Below are positions 44,735-54,593 of a stretch of DNA of 64,000 nucleotides, piece by piece. Position 1 is the first letter of the stretch. Every line of letters starts with the position of its first letter. Source of the DNA: Paenimyroides baculatum (GTDB lineage Bacteria > Bacteroidota > Bacteroidia > Flavobacteriales > Flavobacteriaceae); assembly GCF_008629655.1 (NCBI RefSeq), contig NZ_VWSG01000008.1:1-64000 (forward strand). Reading direction: 5' to 3'. Under the pieces are notes generated by a model. The model was not told where the DNA came from. It did no database searches and worked only from the letters and a program-made list of their open reading frames with translations. The position numbers were made by a program, and so were the translations under genes.

Positions 44735-47282
44735 CCTTAATATATTCTTCCCAGTTTTTCTTGATAAGCACCACACCGTAATCATCGGTACTTATTAAAA
44801 CAGGATTCTGTTTAATGTTGTAATCCGATTCTAATTCCAGATACATTTGTGCCGATTTTGCAATATTACCCGATTTAACACCGTGCAGCACAAAGAAAAT
44901 AGTGTTATCGTTATACATATCAGCACTAAAAATAAGTCCGGTATGTCGGCGGTCGTTTGCATATTGTTCCAACTTCAACTTCAAGGCACTACCTTCTTCT
45001 GTTAACGGATACGGAACTGCATAAACCATTTTTATGTTTTTAGATAAATCGCGTTTAAACGACAAGCCTTGTAATTTAGGCAGATCTTTCGCAATGATTC
45101 GTTCTGCTTCTTTTCCTTCTTTTGTTGTAGGATACGTTAATGCCACATATTCCAACGCTTCACGGTAATTGGTCAGTCCGCGTAGTTTACCAATCGTCAT
45201 AGCTTTTAACAATTCGTATTTACTGATGATCCCATCGCCAATAACCGTTGGTATTTTTGTATCCAGTTCCTGCAACGTTTCATAAAAAGCACCATTTGCA
45301 TACAAGCGGTAAATTTTATTGTAATCGTCAACAGGAGATCCATCTGTAGAAATTACAGCATTCGGATTCATTGCCACCTGCGTGTATCTTGAATTTGGGT
45401 GGTTTGTTTTTAAATCTTCCAACATTGCCTGTGCTTTTGTAGGATCGATCTTTAAATAAATTTTATATAAATGATATTTCGCGGGTTCGATTAAACCAAC
45501 TTCCGGATTTATAGAAAGCAAGTGTTCTAATTTACCGGCTGCAACTTCATATTCTTCCAATCGATCGCTGTACAACAATCCTAACTGATAATACGCATTG
45601 TCGCGTTCTGTTTTAAGATTGGTTAATTCTGTTTGATCGGTTGGGATTTGTTTCAGATAGAAATCTACATTATATCTTGCAACCGCAGGATCGTTCGGAT
45701 TTTCTTCTGTTGGAGTTCCCGCTGCTGTTTGACCTTCATTTTGCTGGGTATTTGCCGCAATTGTTGGTCCGCTGCTCGATGCTACAGATGACCAACGCCA
45801 ATTGTCGGTTAACTGTCTGTTACCCCATTTTTTATTGAATTCGTTTTTACCTTGTTGAACAGTATTGGTGTTGTAAAAATAAAAGTTTGACGAAGTACCT
45901 GTGCTTGGTGTCATTCCCGGCATTTGCGGATTTGCTTGTTGCGATGCCACTTGTTGAGCTTTTGCATCGTCGGCTTTCAGTTTTTCGATCAGTTTTTCAA
46001 TTTCCTGCTTGCGTTGCGTATCGTCTTTACCAACTAAATTAAGAATACTGTCATTTTTTCGAGCGATTTGCTCGTATCGAACAATATCAACCAAATTATT
46101 TCTTTTACGCTTTACCTGAACATACTCGCGCGACATCGGGTTCATGTAAACCATTGTAGAATCGTAATATTTTCCGGCAGTTTCGAATTGTTTTTTCTGA
46201 TAGTAGATATTCGCCAACTTGTTGTAGTTGGATACTTTTACGTATTCATTTGCCTTGCCGACTTTTAAGGACATATTGTAATCTTTAATGGCTTTATCCT
46301 TTAAATCATAAGCTTCGTGCATTACACCTAACTGATGAAAGATAATATCTGAATACGCACGGTTTTCGCGATCATTCAACAACGATAAATATTGGCGTAC
46401 GAACGCAGTAGTATCAACAGTAGCAATATCCTGATTGGCAAATTTTTCGGCATGCGCGTTAATAACCAATGCACGAGAAATTCTGCGGTTATAATCTATT
46501 ACATCCTGGAAATTTTTAACCGCATCACTTTTCTGACCGGTTTTGCTGTTCAACTGTCCTAAAATGTAAGTATAGCGAGCTTTTTCGTCGGTATCGCTTG
46601 TTAGATCAATTGCCTGTTGTAAAGGAATTTTGGCAGAATCTAAATGTTCTAAATGAATGTAGCCCTGCGCTAAAGTGGCGTAAGCATCGGCCTTTGTCTG
46701 ATTTTTCAAGGCAGCTTCGCTATCTCTGAAAATCTTTTTGATATTCTGTATCGCCAAGCCGTAATATTCTAATTTTAAATTGGTTTTCTCTTTCCAAACC
46801 AAGGCATCATAAAACAAATCACTGTCGGGATATTTTAAAATGATGTAATTGAAAGCTTCAACCGCAGGCACAAATCGCAAATCCTGATAACGCGCTTTAC
46901 CCAAAAGCATATAAGCTTCGTCCATCTGCGGGTTATGTTCTTTTCCGGCAACATTTATAGAGTGTTTTTGAGCAGCTTTTACGGCTTTATCTTCCGCTCG
47001 TTGAAAATGTGGATTTTTTTCTGCAGAACCTGTAATAATCAGTGCTTTTTCATCTTTTTGGGCAGGTTCAACTGTAATAAGATTCGAAAAATCATCGACA
47101 TATTTCTTTTTAAGTTCCATTACTCCACGGTCATACGCAACCGTACCGTTGTAAAGCACGTTGTATTTGGTGGTAGTAGCGTGGTATCTTTTATTGGCAA
47201 AACCTGCTTTTTCGGTAGAGCAAGCAATTGCTACCAAAAGAATAAATAAGACAGGAATATATTTAAAGGAAACAGTTTTCAA
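44721..47282 (-). CDS. sprE: SprE/PorW-like TPR lipoprotein (type IX secretion, gliding)
   Basis: This 853-residue lipoprotein has a signal sequence with lipobox AIAC (Cys21), then the conserved segment STEKAGFANKRYHATTTKYN, then TPR helices through residues ~110-450, a Gln/Asn/Pro-rich linker (about 450-540) and further TPRs. This matches SprE/PorW, a periplasmic component of the type IX secretion system. The only start giving the signal peptide is TTG (47282); an in-frame stop lies 15 bp upstream and the next ATG is about 55 codons in. Its stop overlaps the AtpZ-like gene. Confidence 0.72.
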   Translation of the reverse strand: MKTVSFKYIPVLFILLVAIACSTEKAGFANKRYHATTTKYNVLYNGTVAYDRGVMELKKKYVDDFSNLITVEPAQKDEKALIITGSAEKNPHFQRAEDKAVKAAQKHSINVAGKEHNPQMDEAYMLLGKARYQDLRFVPAVEAFNYIILKYPDSDLFYDALVWKEKTNLKLEYYGLAIQNIKKIFRDSEAALKNQTKADAYATLAQGYIHLEHLDSAKIPLQQAIDLTSDTDEKARYTYILGQLNSKTGQKSDAVKNFQDVIDYNRRISRALVINAHAEKFANQDIATVDTTAFVRQYLSLLNDRENRAYSDIIFHQLGVMHEAYDLKDKAIKDYNMSLKVGKANEYVKVSNYNKLANIYYQKKQFETAGKYYDSTMVYMNPMSREYVQVKRKRNNLVDIVRYEQIARKNDSILNLVGKDDTQRKQEIEKLIEKLKADDAKAQQVASQQANPQMPGMTPSTGTSSNFYFYNTNTVQQGKNEFNKKWGNRQLTDNWRWSSVASSSGPTIAANTQQNEGQTAAGTPTEENPNDPAVARYNVDFYLKQIPTDQTELTNLKTERDNAYYQLGLLYSDRLEEYEVAAGKLEHLLSINPEVGLIEPAKYHLYKIYLKIDPTKAQAMLEDLKTNHPNSRYTQVAMNPNAVISTDGSPVDDYNKIYRLYANGAFYETLQELDTKIPTVIGDGIISKYELLKAMTIGKLRGLTNYREALEYVALTYPTTKEGKEAERIIAKDLPKLQGLSFKRDLSKNIKMVYAVPYPLTEEGSALKLKLEQYANDRRHTGLIFSADMYNDNTIFFVLHGVKSGNIAKSAQMYLELESDYNIKQNPVLISTDDYGVVLIKKNWEEYIKDAGK

Positions 47283-47635
47283 TAGATTGATTTTTTACAA
47301 TAACTAAAAAACACAGAATTTCGTATAAATAATTTAAAAAACTTAACGTTCTGTACTTTAATGTGTAAAAATAATAAAACAGAACTTATTTTCATTATAA
47401 AAAGAATTTAAAAAAAATCGCTCCAAAAAATGGAGCGATTTCTTCTTCATAGCAAATTTTTGCTAATCATTTTAATCTAACCAAAAACCAATTTATTTCT
47501 TTAAAATACTAAAAATATATCATCGAATGTACGAATTAAAATAACATTTCACAAACTTTAATATAATTTTTTAATAATTTATCTTAAAAAGCAATTAAAA
47601 AGTTTTAGATTACCTTTGTTCTTTAAATTTTTAGA
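47283..47635. other. Gene-free stretch with terminator and promoter
   Basis: No gene is supported. It holds a hairpin (arms AAATCGCTCCA 47415-47425 and TGGAGCGATTT 47431-47441) flanked by A and T runs, and TACCTTTG at 47611-47618, an exact TAnnTTTG box 18 bp before the next start codon. The sprE-like operon promoter must also lie here, on the minus strand, but no clear box was found. Confidence 0.6.
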
Positions 47636-48043
47636 ATGAAAAAGGATATCGATTTTCCTAAATCGGAAAATGTTTTTTTGGCGGCTATACAGCAATGGAA
47701 CGATGATTTTCAGGAAAACAGCTGGTTTGTTTATCTTGTAAATAATACCGATGAAACTTTAGAAATGGTCATGGCAGTATCTCGCGCTTACGGCACCATA
47801 AACAACGAACAGCGTGCAACTGGAACGTTTCGTCATGCTTTTAATGAAGTGGCTCCAAAAAGCATCACCAAACTTGAAATGTTAGAAAACAATGTTTTGC
47901 AATTGAATAACGAATTTGCTGTTTCGTACTTTTTAAACAACAAAATGTTCGACAAAACCTTTGTTTTTAAAACCAACACCATAAACGACAAATCTTTAAG
48001 CGATATTCCCACAACTGATTTACGAGGAGTTTTATTAAAATAA
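47636..48043 (+). CDS. Conserved hypothetical protein next to the island
   Basis: The 135-residue protein (MKKDIDFPKSENVFLAAIQQ..., ending DIPTTDLRGVLLK) is soluble, without signal peptide. Homologues in Flavobacteriia are sometimes mislabelled as a phenylalanyl-tRNA synthetase subunit; no synthetase motif is present. Its last five codons and the stop are part of the 49-bp repeat that bounds the island, so it is the resident gene at the insertion site. Confidence 0.65.
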   Translation: MKKDIDFPKSENVFLAAIQQWNDDFQENSWFVYLVNNTDETLEMVMAVSRAYGTINNEQRATGTFRHAFNEVAPKSITKLEMLENNVLQLNNEFAVSYFLNNKMFDKTFVFKTNTINDKSLSDIPTTDLRGVLLK

Positions 48044-48076
48044 AAAAGCCAGATTTTAAAATCTGGCTTTTTTATT
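48028..48076. repeat. Left 49-bp boundary repeat with terminator
   Basis: This segment is identical to 62557-62605 except for one base (48037 A, 62566 G). It includes the end of the gene at 47636-48043 and the intrinsic terminator GCCAGATTTTAAAATCTGGC (48048-48067) with A and T flanks. It behaves like a left attachment site or target duplication. Confidence 0.9.
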
Positions 48077-48767
48077 ACATCATTGTATTAATACGAATAC
48101 TTGCTTTAATTAAGGCTATAGCAGTAATGCTTTTAGTAAGAACATCTTTTGGTTGATGATGTCCGTTTTGACTTACCAACTTTACATACTCATCTCCTTT
48201 ATCAGATTTTTGTACATATTTTACCGTAATATATTCTTCCCATTCATTTAACTGGATACTTAACAGATACATTTCTCCGAAAAAAACATCTTCAATAGCA
48301 ACCTGCTTATACAATACAATATCACCGCTTTTTAGCAAAGGATACATACTGTCACCAGTAACAGATATTGCCCCGTCACATTTAGGAATATTTGGTATTT
48401 TAATAGTATCAAGCACCTTTCGGGGCGAATCACTATTAAAAAGATCTTTTAAACCCGCAGTAGCTTCAAAATCATATAAAGGAATTTCCTGCTCATCTAC
48501 CTTTCCATCTTTGGTTTTTCTGTTATTAGATATAATATTTAGATTTTTTTCACTCTTAATCATCTCTCCCTTACCTGTAATTAACCAGTCTGGATTTATT
48601 TCTGGATAAACATTGTAAAACTTCTCTACTGTTTCTAAAGACAACCCGCTTACTTTATCTAAAGTACCATTAGATATTCCTGTTTCAACATAAAATTTAT
48701 TCTTCGTAATTCCTTTATATTCAAGGAACTGAATAATTCTTTCTTTTTGAATTGAGATTTTTTTCAT
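48075..48767 (-). CDS. LexA/CI-type repressor with S24 peptidase domain (regulator A)
   Basis: The 230-residue protein has an N-terminal helix-turn-helix (about 8-65) and a C-terminal S24 domain with all parts needed for RecA-stimulated self-cleavage: Ala104-Gly105 (EATAGLKD), Ser140 (GDSMYP) and Lys183 (YITVKY). The C-terminal half is nearly the same as that of regulator B at 61859-62557, but the DNA-binding half differs. It points outward to the left boundary repeat. An operator-like palindrome lies 15 bp upstream of its start, so it probably represses itself. Confidence 0.88.
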   Translation of the reverse strand: MKKISIQKERIIQFLEYKGITKNKFYVETGISNGTLDKVSGLSLETVEKFYNVYPEINPDWLITGKGEMIKSEKNLNIISNNRKTKDGKVDEQEIPLYDFEATAGLKDLFNSDSPRKVLDTIKIPNIPKCDGAISVTGDSMYPLLKSGDIVLYKQVAIEDVFFGEMYLLSIQLNEWEEYITVKYVQKSDKGDEYVKLVSQNGHHQPKDVLTKSITAIALIKASIRINTMM

Positions 48768-48781
48768 TATAAATTATTTTG

Positions 48782-48799
48782 TATAGATTTATATCTATA
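48782..48799. promoter_or_regulatory. Operator-like palindrome O1 (perfect)
   Basis: TATAGA-N6-TCTATA (48782-48787 and 48794-48799), 15 bp upstream of the regulator A start. Same arms and spacing as O3 and O5. Confidence 0.7.
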
Positions 48800-48897
48800 T
48801 ATTTGTATCATAAAAATGGAAATATTTCACAAATATATAAAATAAACTCAAACCATTTACAATGAGGCCTCTAAATAGGACTGTTTTTATTTAAATA

Positions 48898-48915
48898 CAT
48901 AGATATGTTTCTAAT
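48898..48915. promoter_or_regulatory. Operator-like palindrome O2 (degenerate)
   Basis: CATAGA-N6-TCTAAT, nine of twelve arm bases matching the perfect sites with the same 6-bp spacer. It ends 24 bp before the start codon of the 1170-residue protein gene, where a repressor would block its promoter. Confidence 0.5.
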
Positions 48916-48939
48916 ATTAATCTTTAAACTTTAAAAACA

Positions 48940-51900
48940 ATGAGCACACAAAGTAAAACAACTGTACTAGAAATGATTGCCTACCGCGGCACGCAACTTA
49001 TTGATGAACAAGAAAAAGCATTAAAAATATTTGAGTTAACAGAAGAGTTAGCTTCAGATCTTTTTAGCCATGTATACGAAAGAGCAAGTAACACTTCTAA
49101 AAAGAGTACAATTTTAGATTTTTTTAGTCAAACAACTACGTTTGATTTATTAAATAATGTTGATATTAAAAATCATCCGTTACAACCGCTTGTAAAAATT
49201 CTTGAAAACAAAAGCAAACTATCTGTAGATATGCAATTTACTATGTTTGAAGGAACACCTTTAATGCCTTTAAGCAATGCAGAAGAATTAAACATCTGGT
49301 TAAATGTTATCTATGCTATTTTTCATACAAACCAGGCATCAATAAGCGATGCGCTGATTAAAATTTTACGTGCAAACCATGCGCTTAAAAGCACTGTAGA
49401 TACAGTTGAAGATTTTAAAAAAATATTAAAATCTAAACCTGTATTGCCACAAGAATTGTTTAATGAAGATTTTCATTACGCTACATGGCAGTCACCAATA
49501 AGTGCAGCTCCTTCTATCCAGAAGAGCCCGATTACATCTGCCGATACTAAAAAGTTAAAAGCAGTTCAAGCAGAAACAATGGCAGCCGATTTAAAGAAAA
49601 TGTTGCCAAAGGTTGAAAATTTACAAACAACGTTTGAAAAACAGTATAAAACTGCATACGATGATGCTATTAACAGTTATGTAGCAGATACAAAGCATTT
49701 AGTAACAGAGCATCAAATACAAGTCAAAAATGCCTTGTTAAATTCTTCTGAAAGATTGGGTGATAAGATAATGAAATACACATCAGACAACCCTTATCTA
49801 CAACCCGATTCGATACAGAATATAGATTTACCAAGATTTGCGTTTAACATGCAGCCAAGCATGAACATTACTTATTTAAAAAACACTTTTACCGATCATG
49901 AAATTCATCTTTTGCTTTACTCATTAGATTATGATTTCTCACAGGTAACCCAAAACAGCAGTGAAGTATCATACAGCGGCGCAGATAATTTGTTAAGCGG
50001 TTTCCCTGATTATACGCAGTGGGCAAAAGCGGTTTCTGATAAAATTCATGACTTAAACCAACAGGTTATAGAAAACACATCGGTAGGACAACCTTTTGTA
50101 AAGATCGGATCATTTTTTATGCCGGTAACCGAAGAAATTAACAGCCAACCTTTAAGCTTTAAACTGATATCAAAAACAAATGATTTTCAGGAGAATGTAT
50201 CGTTAAATTTCAACATCCCGAATTTAGATGATGAAATAGAAAGTATCCGTTTTACACGTACAATAAATGGAGAAGTGTTCGAGTCGCAAATCATGGCAGA
50301 CAAGTTTAAACGAACAGGTAATTTTTTATCGGTAGATCGTTTTGATAAAATAGATCGTTTGCCTTCTACAAATGCAACTGCTTATAAAATTGATTTTGTT
50401 TTAAACGACGGAAGTTTATTCAAGATTTCTGATGCTGTTTTACTACCTAATAGAGGTATTGGCGGTCCTATTTCTACCGAAGGTTCTACCAAAGTAAACG
50501 AAGACAAACTTTTAGAACCGTATGTACCTTCGGGCTTTGGTGTAAAACAATTAGGTGTTGCCGATTATAAAAAGGTAGTACAAACGGTGAAGTGTTATGA
50601 AGAAGGCGAAGTATCGCATATCGAAAACATTATGGCTCGTGAATATCGTGAAAAATCGTCAAGAAGTTTCCGCCATAAAGAAAATACCACCACAAGTTCC
50701 ACCTCATCACAACATGAAAAAATTAAAGATACCGCATCTACATCTCGTTACGAAATGCAAAGTGAGGTTTCTAAAATTGCTAGAGAAGATCAGAATTTTG
50801 CCGCTAATGTAAGTGGCACATATAATAGTGGTGGGGCAGTAGGAAGCCCTTCTTATAGTATAACTGCTGGAGCTTCTTATGCTACCAACAATTCACAAGA
50901 AGAAAGTAGTCATCAAGCCATTCAAAAAGCACAAGAACTTACCGAACGTGCAGTAAACCGTATTGTAACCAATGTATTAGAAGAACGTATACAAACCGTT
51001 ATTGAAGAATACGAAGAAACCAACCGCCATGGATTTGATAACCGTGAAGGCGAAAACCATGTAGTAGGTGTGTACCGTTGGGTAGATAAGCTGTACAGCA
51101 ACCAAATGGTAAATTATGGTAAACGCATGATGTTTGAGTTTATGGTACCCGAACCGGCACGCATACACAAACTGGGCACCAAAAACAGCACCAGTATTGT
51201 AATGCCTGAAGATCCACGGACTACTAAAATTCAAAATATGAGTAGTGCTGGAAATTTAAGTGAAACTATAGCAAGTTTTTGGGCTGCTAAATATAATGTT
51301 GCTATAACTCCATTACCTGCACATGAAATATTTGTTGGTAAATCTTTAATTGCAGATTTAGATCCTACAAGGGAAGTTAGACACATTAACTATGGATCAT
51401 TCAAAGAAGAAATAGAAATACCTGAAGGTTATAAAACCGAAAAAGCTAAAGTTATCTTTTCTGCCATTGATGATAATGATCCGAGAGAAGCCAAAGGAGT
51501 TATTATAAATGTTGGTAATAAACAACTTAGTGACACAAGTAAACTACCTTTAGTACGCTCAACGAATTCATCTGTGAACTCATATAGTCAAATAGATTCA
51601 TTTGTAGGTATTATACCAATTTCTGCAACATTTGCAAATTATTTTTCAGGTTCAATTTCAGTATCTATAAAATGTAAGCGTACTGATGAAGCATATAAAC
51701 AATGGCAACAAGAAACATTTAACGTTATTATTACTGCTTATGAAGACGCTTTAGAGAAATACAATACAAAAGTTGCTGCAACGAATGGTGAAAAAGATAA
51801 AACCAACCCATTGTTTTACCGCCAAATTGAAAATATTGCATTGCGTAAAAACTGTATTTCTTATTTATTGAATGATAAAGTTATGGGTGGCATTACTCTT

Positions 51901-52452
51901 TACGAAGGTAATACAGCAGACAAATACAAGGTACTTATGCAAGAAAACCTGGATAAGTATGCAAGTTTGGTAAAATTCTTAGAGCAGGCGTTTGAATGGG
52001 ATATTATGTCGTACACCTTTTATCCATATTATTGGGCAAACCGTACGCAATGGAACAATCTATATCAGTATAATGAATCAGACGATGCTTTGTTCCGCAG
52101 CTTTATGCAATCGGGTATGGCACGTGTAGTAGCTACCGTACGCCCAGGATTTGAAACAGCTGTTGCATGGTTTTTACAAACCGGGCAAATCTGGAACGGA
52201 AGCGAAGCACCTGTAATTAACGATGAACTTTTTGTAAGTGTTATTGATGAAGTTTTAGGAGCTGTTGCTACCGAAGAAGGTGAACCATGGATTACCCGCG
52301 TACCAACCACACTTACCATTTTACAGGCACAAAGTATAGGTTTAGAGGTAACCTCTGCCCTACCTTGCGATTGCGACGGTGAAGACTGCGACAGTAACTT
52401 TAAATTAAAAGAACACACATTAGGTGTACCAGCTACACCGCCAGAAATTTAA
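48940..52452 (+). CDS. 1170-residue protein of unknown function, first gene of the toxin operon
   Basis: No family could be named. There is no signal peptide. Visible parts: a helical N-terminal region (about 1-300, Ser/Thr/Ala-rich in part), a beta-rich region (about 390-520), a Ser/Thr-rich coiled-coil-like stretch (about 565-690), a strongly conserved-looking segment GVYRWVDKLYSNQMVNYGKR (about 709-728), another near the end (AFEWDIMSYTFYPYYWANRT, then ARVVATVRPGFETAVAWFL, about 1012-1085), and a Cys/Asp-rich tail CDCDGEDCDS (about 1143-1152). It shares a leader with operator O2. It could be a carrier or scaffold for the toxin encoded 52 bp downstream, with a terminator in between. Confidence 0.6.
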   Translation: MSTQSKTTVLEMIAYRGTQLIDEQEKALKIFELTEELASDLFSHVYERASNTSKKSTILDFFSQTTTFDLLNNVDIKNHPLQPLVKILENKSKLSVDMQFTMFEGTPLMPLSNAEELNIWLNVIYAIFHTNQASISDALIKILRANHALKSTVDTVEDFKKILKSKPVLPQELFNEDFHYATWQSPISAAPSIQKSPITSADTKKLKAVQAETMAADLKKMLPKVENLQTTFEKQYKTAYDDAINSYVADTKHLVTEHQIQVKNALLNSSERLGDKIMKYTSDNPYLQPDSIQNIDLPRFAFNMQPSMNITYLKNTFTDHEIHLLLYSLDYDFSQVTQNSSEVSYSGADNLLSGFPDYTQWAKAVSDKIHDLNQQVIENTSVGQPFVKIGSFFMPVTEEINSQPLSFKLISKTNDFQENVSLNFNIPNLDDEIESIRFTRTINGEVFESQIMADKFKRTGNFLSVDRFDKIDRLPSTNATAYKIDFVLNDGSLFKISDAVLLPNRGIGGPISTEGSTKVNEDKLLEPYVPSGFGVKQLGVADYKKVVQTVKCYEEGEVSHIENIMAREYREKSSRSFRHKENTTTSSTSSQHEKIKDTASTSRYEMQSEVSKIAREDQNFAANVSGTYNSGGAVGSPSYSITAGASYATNNSQEESSHQAIQKAQELTERAVNRIVTNVLEERIQTVIEEYEETNRHGFDNREGENHVVGVYRWVDKLYSNQMVNYGKRMMFEFMVPEPARIHKLGTKNSTSIVMPEDPRTTKIQNMSSAGNLSETIASFWAAKYNVAITPLPAHEIFVGKSLIADLDPTREVRHINYGSFKEEIEIPEGYKTEKAKVIFSAIDDNDPREAKGVIINVGNKQLSDTSKLPLVRSTNSSVNSYSQIDSFVGIIPISATFANYFSGSISVSIKCKRTDEAYKQWQQETFNVIITAYEDALEKYNTKVAATNGEKDKTNPLFYRQIENIALRKNCISYLLNDKVMGGITLYEGNTADKYKVLMQENLDKYASLVKFLEQAFEWDIMSYTFYPYYWANRTQWNNLYQYNESDDALFRSFMQSGMARVVATVRPGFETAVAWFLQTGQIWNGSEAPVINDELFVSVIDEVLGAVATEEGEPWITRVPTTLTILQAQSIGLEVTSALPCDCDGEDCDSNFKLKEHTLGVPATPPEI

Positions 52453-52457
52453 TATTT

Positions 52458-52480
52458 AAGGTGCGGTTTATCCGCACCTT
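52458..52480 (+). terminator. Terminator between the 1170-residue protein and the toxin
   Basis: Arms AAGGTGCGG (52458-52466) and CCGCACCTT (52472-52480) followed by TTT form a GC-rich stem 5 bp past the stop codon. The toxin start is only 25 bp further, leaving no room for a promoter, so the toxin must be made by read-through. Confidence 0.75.
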
Positions 52481-52504
52481 TTTAACCTAAAATCATAAAA
52501 AATT

Positions 52505-54589
52505 ATGGATAATATATTAAATCAAAAAACACGAAGCTTTTTTGATGAAGTAGATTTGTTTAAACAAGCAGCAAACACATTTACTGTATTTGAAAGCATA
52601 AAAACAAAAGAAAAATATGTAAGTCCTTTTTATGCAGAAAACGGGATAAAACCCGGGCAAAATATTGTAACCGATAAGCCCATTTCTGATTTTAATTCAA
52701 CAGGCATTGACGATAAAGGAAATGAAGGGATGGCTTATAGTAATCATATTATACAGTTCAATAACGGAACAGAGGTATATGATGCTTTTAAGAAAGACCA
52801 AGAATCTATTCCTACAGACTTATTAAGAATGTATTATGAAGAACCAAAAAATGATGGTTTCTTTAACTTTAGTGGTAAAATTTGTTTGCTTAATATTGGT
52901 TCTGCATTTTATGATAATATCATAAAAAAATTTCCTGAATCGACAACAAGCTTTTATCACAAAAAGGAGGAAAGAGTCTCAATGGATGTTAATAGCCTAG
53001 AAACTCAAGCAAAGTATATTAAAACAATAGTAGATAGTAAACCCCTTAAAAACTCTTTAACCGAAATAGAAATATACCGAGCGCTAAAATTAGCAGCATG
53101 GCATAAATCACCAGTAGGTGAATTAAGTGATGCTTTAGGTGGTGTGAACCGAGTATTAACTGAAGCTATAGAATATGTTGCTAATGCTGTGGGTAAAGCC
53201 CAAATTGGAGAAGAGAGATACCTTGCAGATAAATACAATGAAGAAAGTTACAAACCATTAATAGGTACATCGCAAACATTACAACTTACAGTAGAAGGGG
53301 GCTTTTCTGTATTGCAAACTTTAATACAAGGAGGGCTTAGTTTATTAAAAGAAATTGAAACCGCAGATTTTTTACCAACGGGTTTTAAAACTATTATCAG
53401 TAAACTTCAAAATTTTAATATTTATTTAAACCAAGCCATAACTACCATAAAACAAGAATTAAAAGGAATTATTGATGAAACTTGGAAACTAGCTAATGCT
53501 TTTATTTGCGGGCTTGTTAATGGGCTTATAAGTACATTAGAGTTTCTTTTACAAATAATAGCTTTTTTAGTTGGGCTTGTTAAAGTACCTAATTACGAAG
53601 AATATGCCAAATATAAAAAGCATATAGAATCGTTAGAACAAGTTTTAAACATGCTGTTTGCAGAAGTACCAAATATTTTTAACGGCTTAGTTAAGTTAAT
53701 TACTAATTTTAAAAACTTTAATGATAAAACAATTCAAGAATTATTTAGCTTTACTAAAGATATTGAAAATATAAAAGATGCCATTTCTAAATATCAAATT
53801 GCCTATTATGCTGGTAATATCGTTTTTGAAGTTATTATTGGAGCGTTATTAGCTATATTTACAGGTGGTGCAGGTAATGCAATAAAAGCAGCCCAAACCC
53901 TTACGCAAAAAAGTGTACAATTTCTTAAAATTATAGGAAAAGAAGCATTATCAACATTATCATTTGGCATAACCGATCTTGTAGTACTTTTTCAAAGTTT
54001 AATAAAACAATTTGTAAAAGCTTGCGAAAAAGGTTTTAAAGGTTTTATAGAATGGATACGTTCTTTATTAAGTAAAGAAAAAAAGCATTTAGATGATGTG
54101 TTGGATAATGTTGAAGGAGTTGGTATATATGGAGGGAAAATTTTATCTAAAGCAGATATAGATGATTGGGCAAAGCTGCTAATGAAAAAATTTGAAACAA
54201 AACTAGAAAGAGTAGATGGGTTTGATAAACCTGGTATATTAGCACAGTTTAATGCCAATACAAATACCATAAAATATACTGATGATGTAACAGAATACAT
54301 ATTAGTTCATGAACATTTTCATGCGGAAGAGATGTATAAAATAGGATTTAAAAAATATGTAAAAGATGCTCCTTTGGCTGGAACAGAATTTAAGGATTAT
54401 ACTAATGAAAATTGGATACGTCTTTATAAACGAGAGAAATATGTGTATGATCAATTGATGAAAAATATAAAAAAATATAACTTAAATAAACAAGAAATTT
54501 CTACACCACCTTTTGGACATGCTTTCCAATATTTTGATGGTATAGTCTTTCGAATGGAACAACTAAATATTCCAATACCTAAAAAATAA
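52505..54589 (+). CDS. Polymorphic toxin with C-terminal zincin metallopeptidase domain (Tox-MPTase4-like)
   Basis: The 694-residue protein has a variable N-terminal part (about 1-230), helical and hydrophobic stretches that could insert into a membrane (about 325-350 and 435-460), and a C-terminal toxin domain (about 550-694). The latter runs SKADIDDWAKLLMKKFETKL, then ILVHEHFHAEEMYKIGFKKY with HExxH at 602-606, then TEFKDYTNENWIRLYKREKYVYDQL, matching the Tox-MPTase4 family (zincin-like protease toxins). It has no Sec signal, fitting lysis release or a contact system. Four bases later comes a small gene, likely its immunity protein. Confidence 0.82.
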   Translation: MDNILNQKTRSFFDEVDLFKQAANTFTVFESIKTKEKYVSPFYAENGIKPGQNIVTDKPISDFNSTGIDDKGNEGMAYSNHIIQFNNGTEVYDAFKKDQESIPTDLLRMYYEEPKNDGFFNFSGKICLLNIGSAFYDNIIKKFPESTTSFYHKKEERVSMDVNSLETQAKYIKTIVDSKPLKNSLTEIEIYRALKLAAWHKSPVGELSDALGGVNRVLTEAIEYVANAVGKAQIGEERYLADKYNEESYKPLIGTSQTLQLTVEGGFSVLQTLIQGGLSLLKEIETADFLPTGFKTIISKLQNFNIYLNQAITTIKQELKGIIDETWKLANAFICGLVNGLISTLEFLLQIIAFLVGLVKVPNYEEYAKYKKHIESLEQVLNMLFAEVPNIFNGLVKLITNFKNFNDKTIQELFSFTKDIENIKDAISKYQIAYYAGNIVFEVIIGALLAIFTGGAGNAIKAAQTLTQKSVQFLKIIGKEALSTLSFGITDLVVLFQSLIKQFVKACEKGFKGFIEWIRSLLSKEKKHLDDVLDNVEGVGIYGGKILSKADIDDWAKLLMKKFETKLERVDGFDKPGILAQFNANTNTIKYTDDVTEYILVHEHFHAEEMYKIGFKKYVKDAPLAGTEFKDYTNENWIRLYKREKYVYDQLMKNIKKYNLNKQEISTPPFGHAFQYFDGIVFRMEQLNIPIPKK

Positions 54590-54593
54590 AATT

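Noticed and set aside
47636..48043. Phenylalanyl-tRNA synthetase subunit, a label I recall for homologues
   Set aside because: The 135-residue protein has none of the class II synthetase motifs and is far too short.
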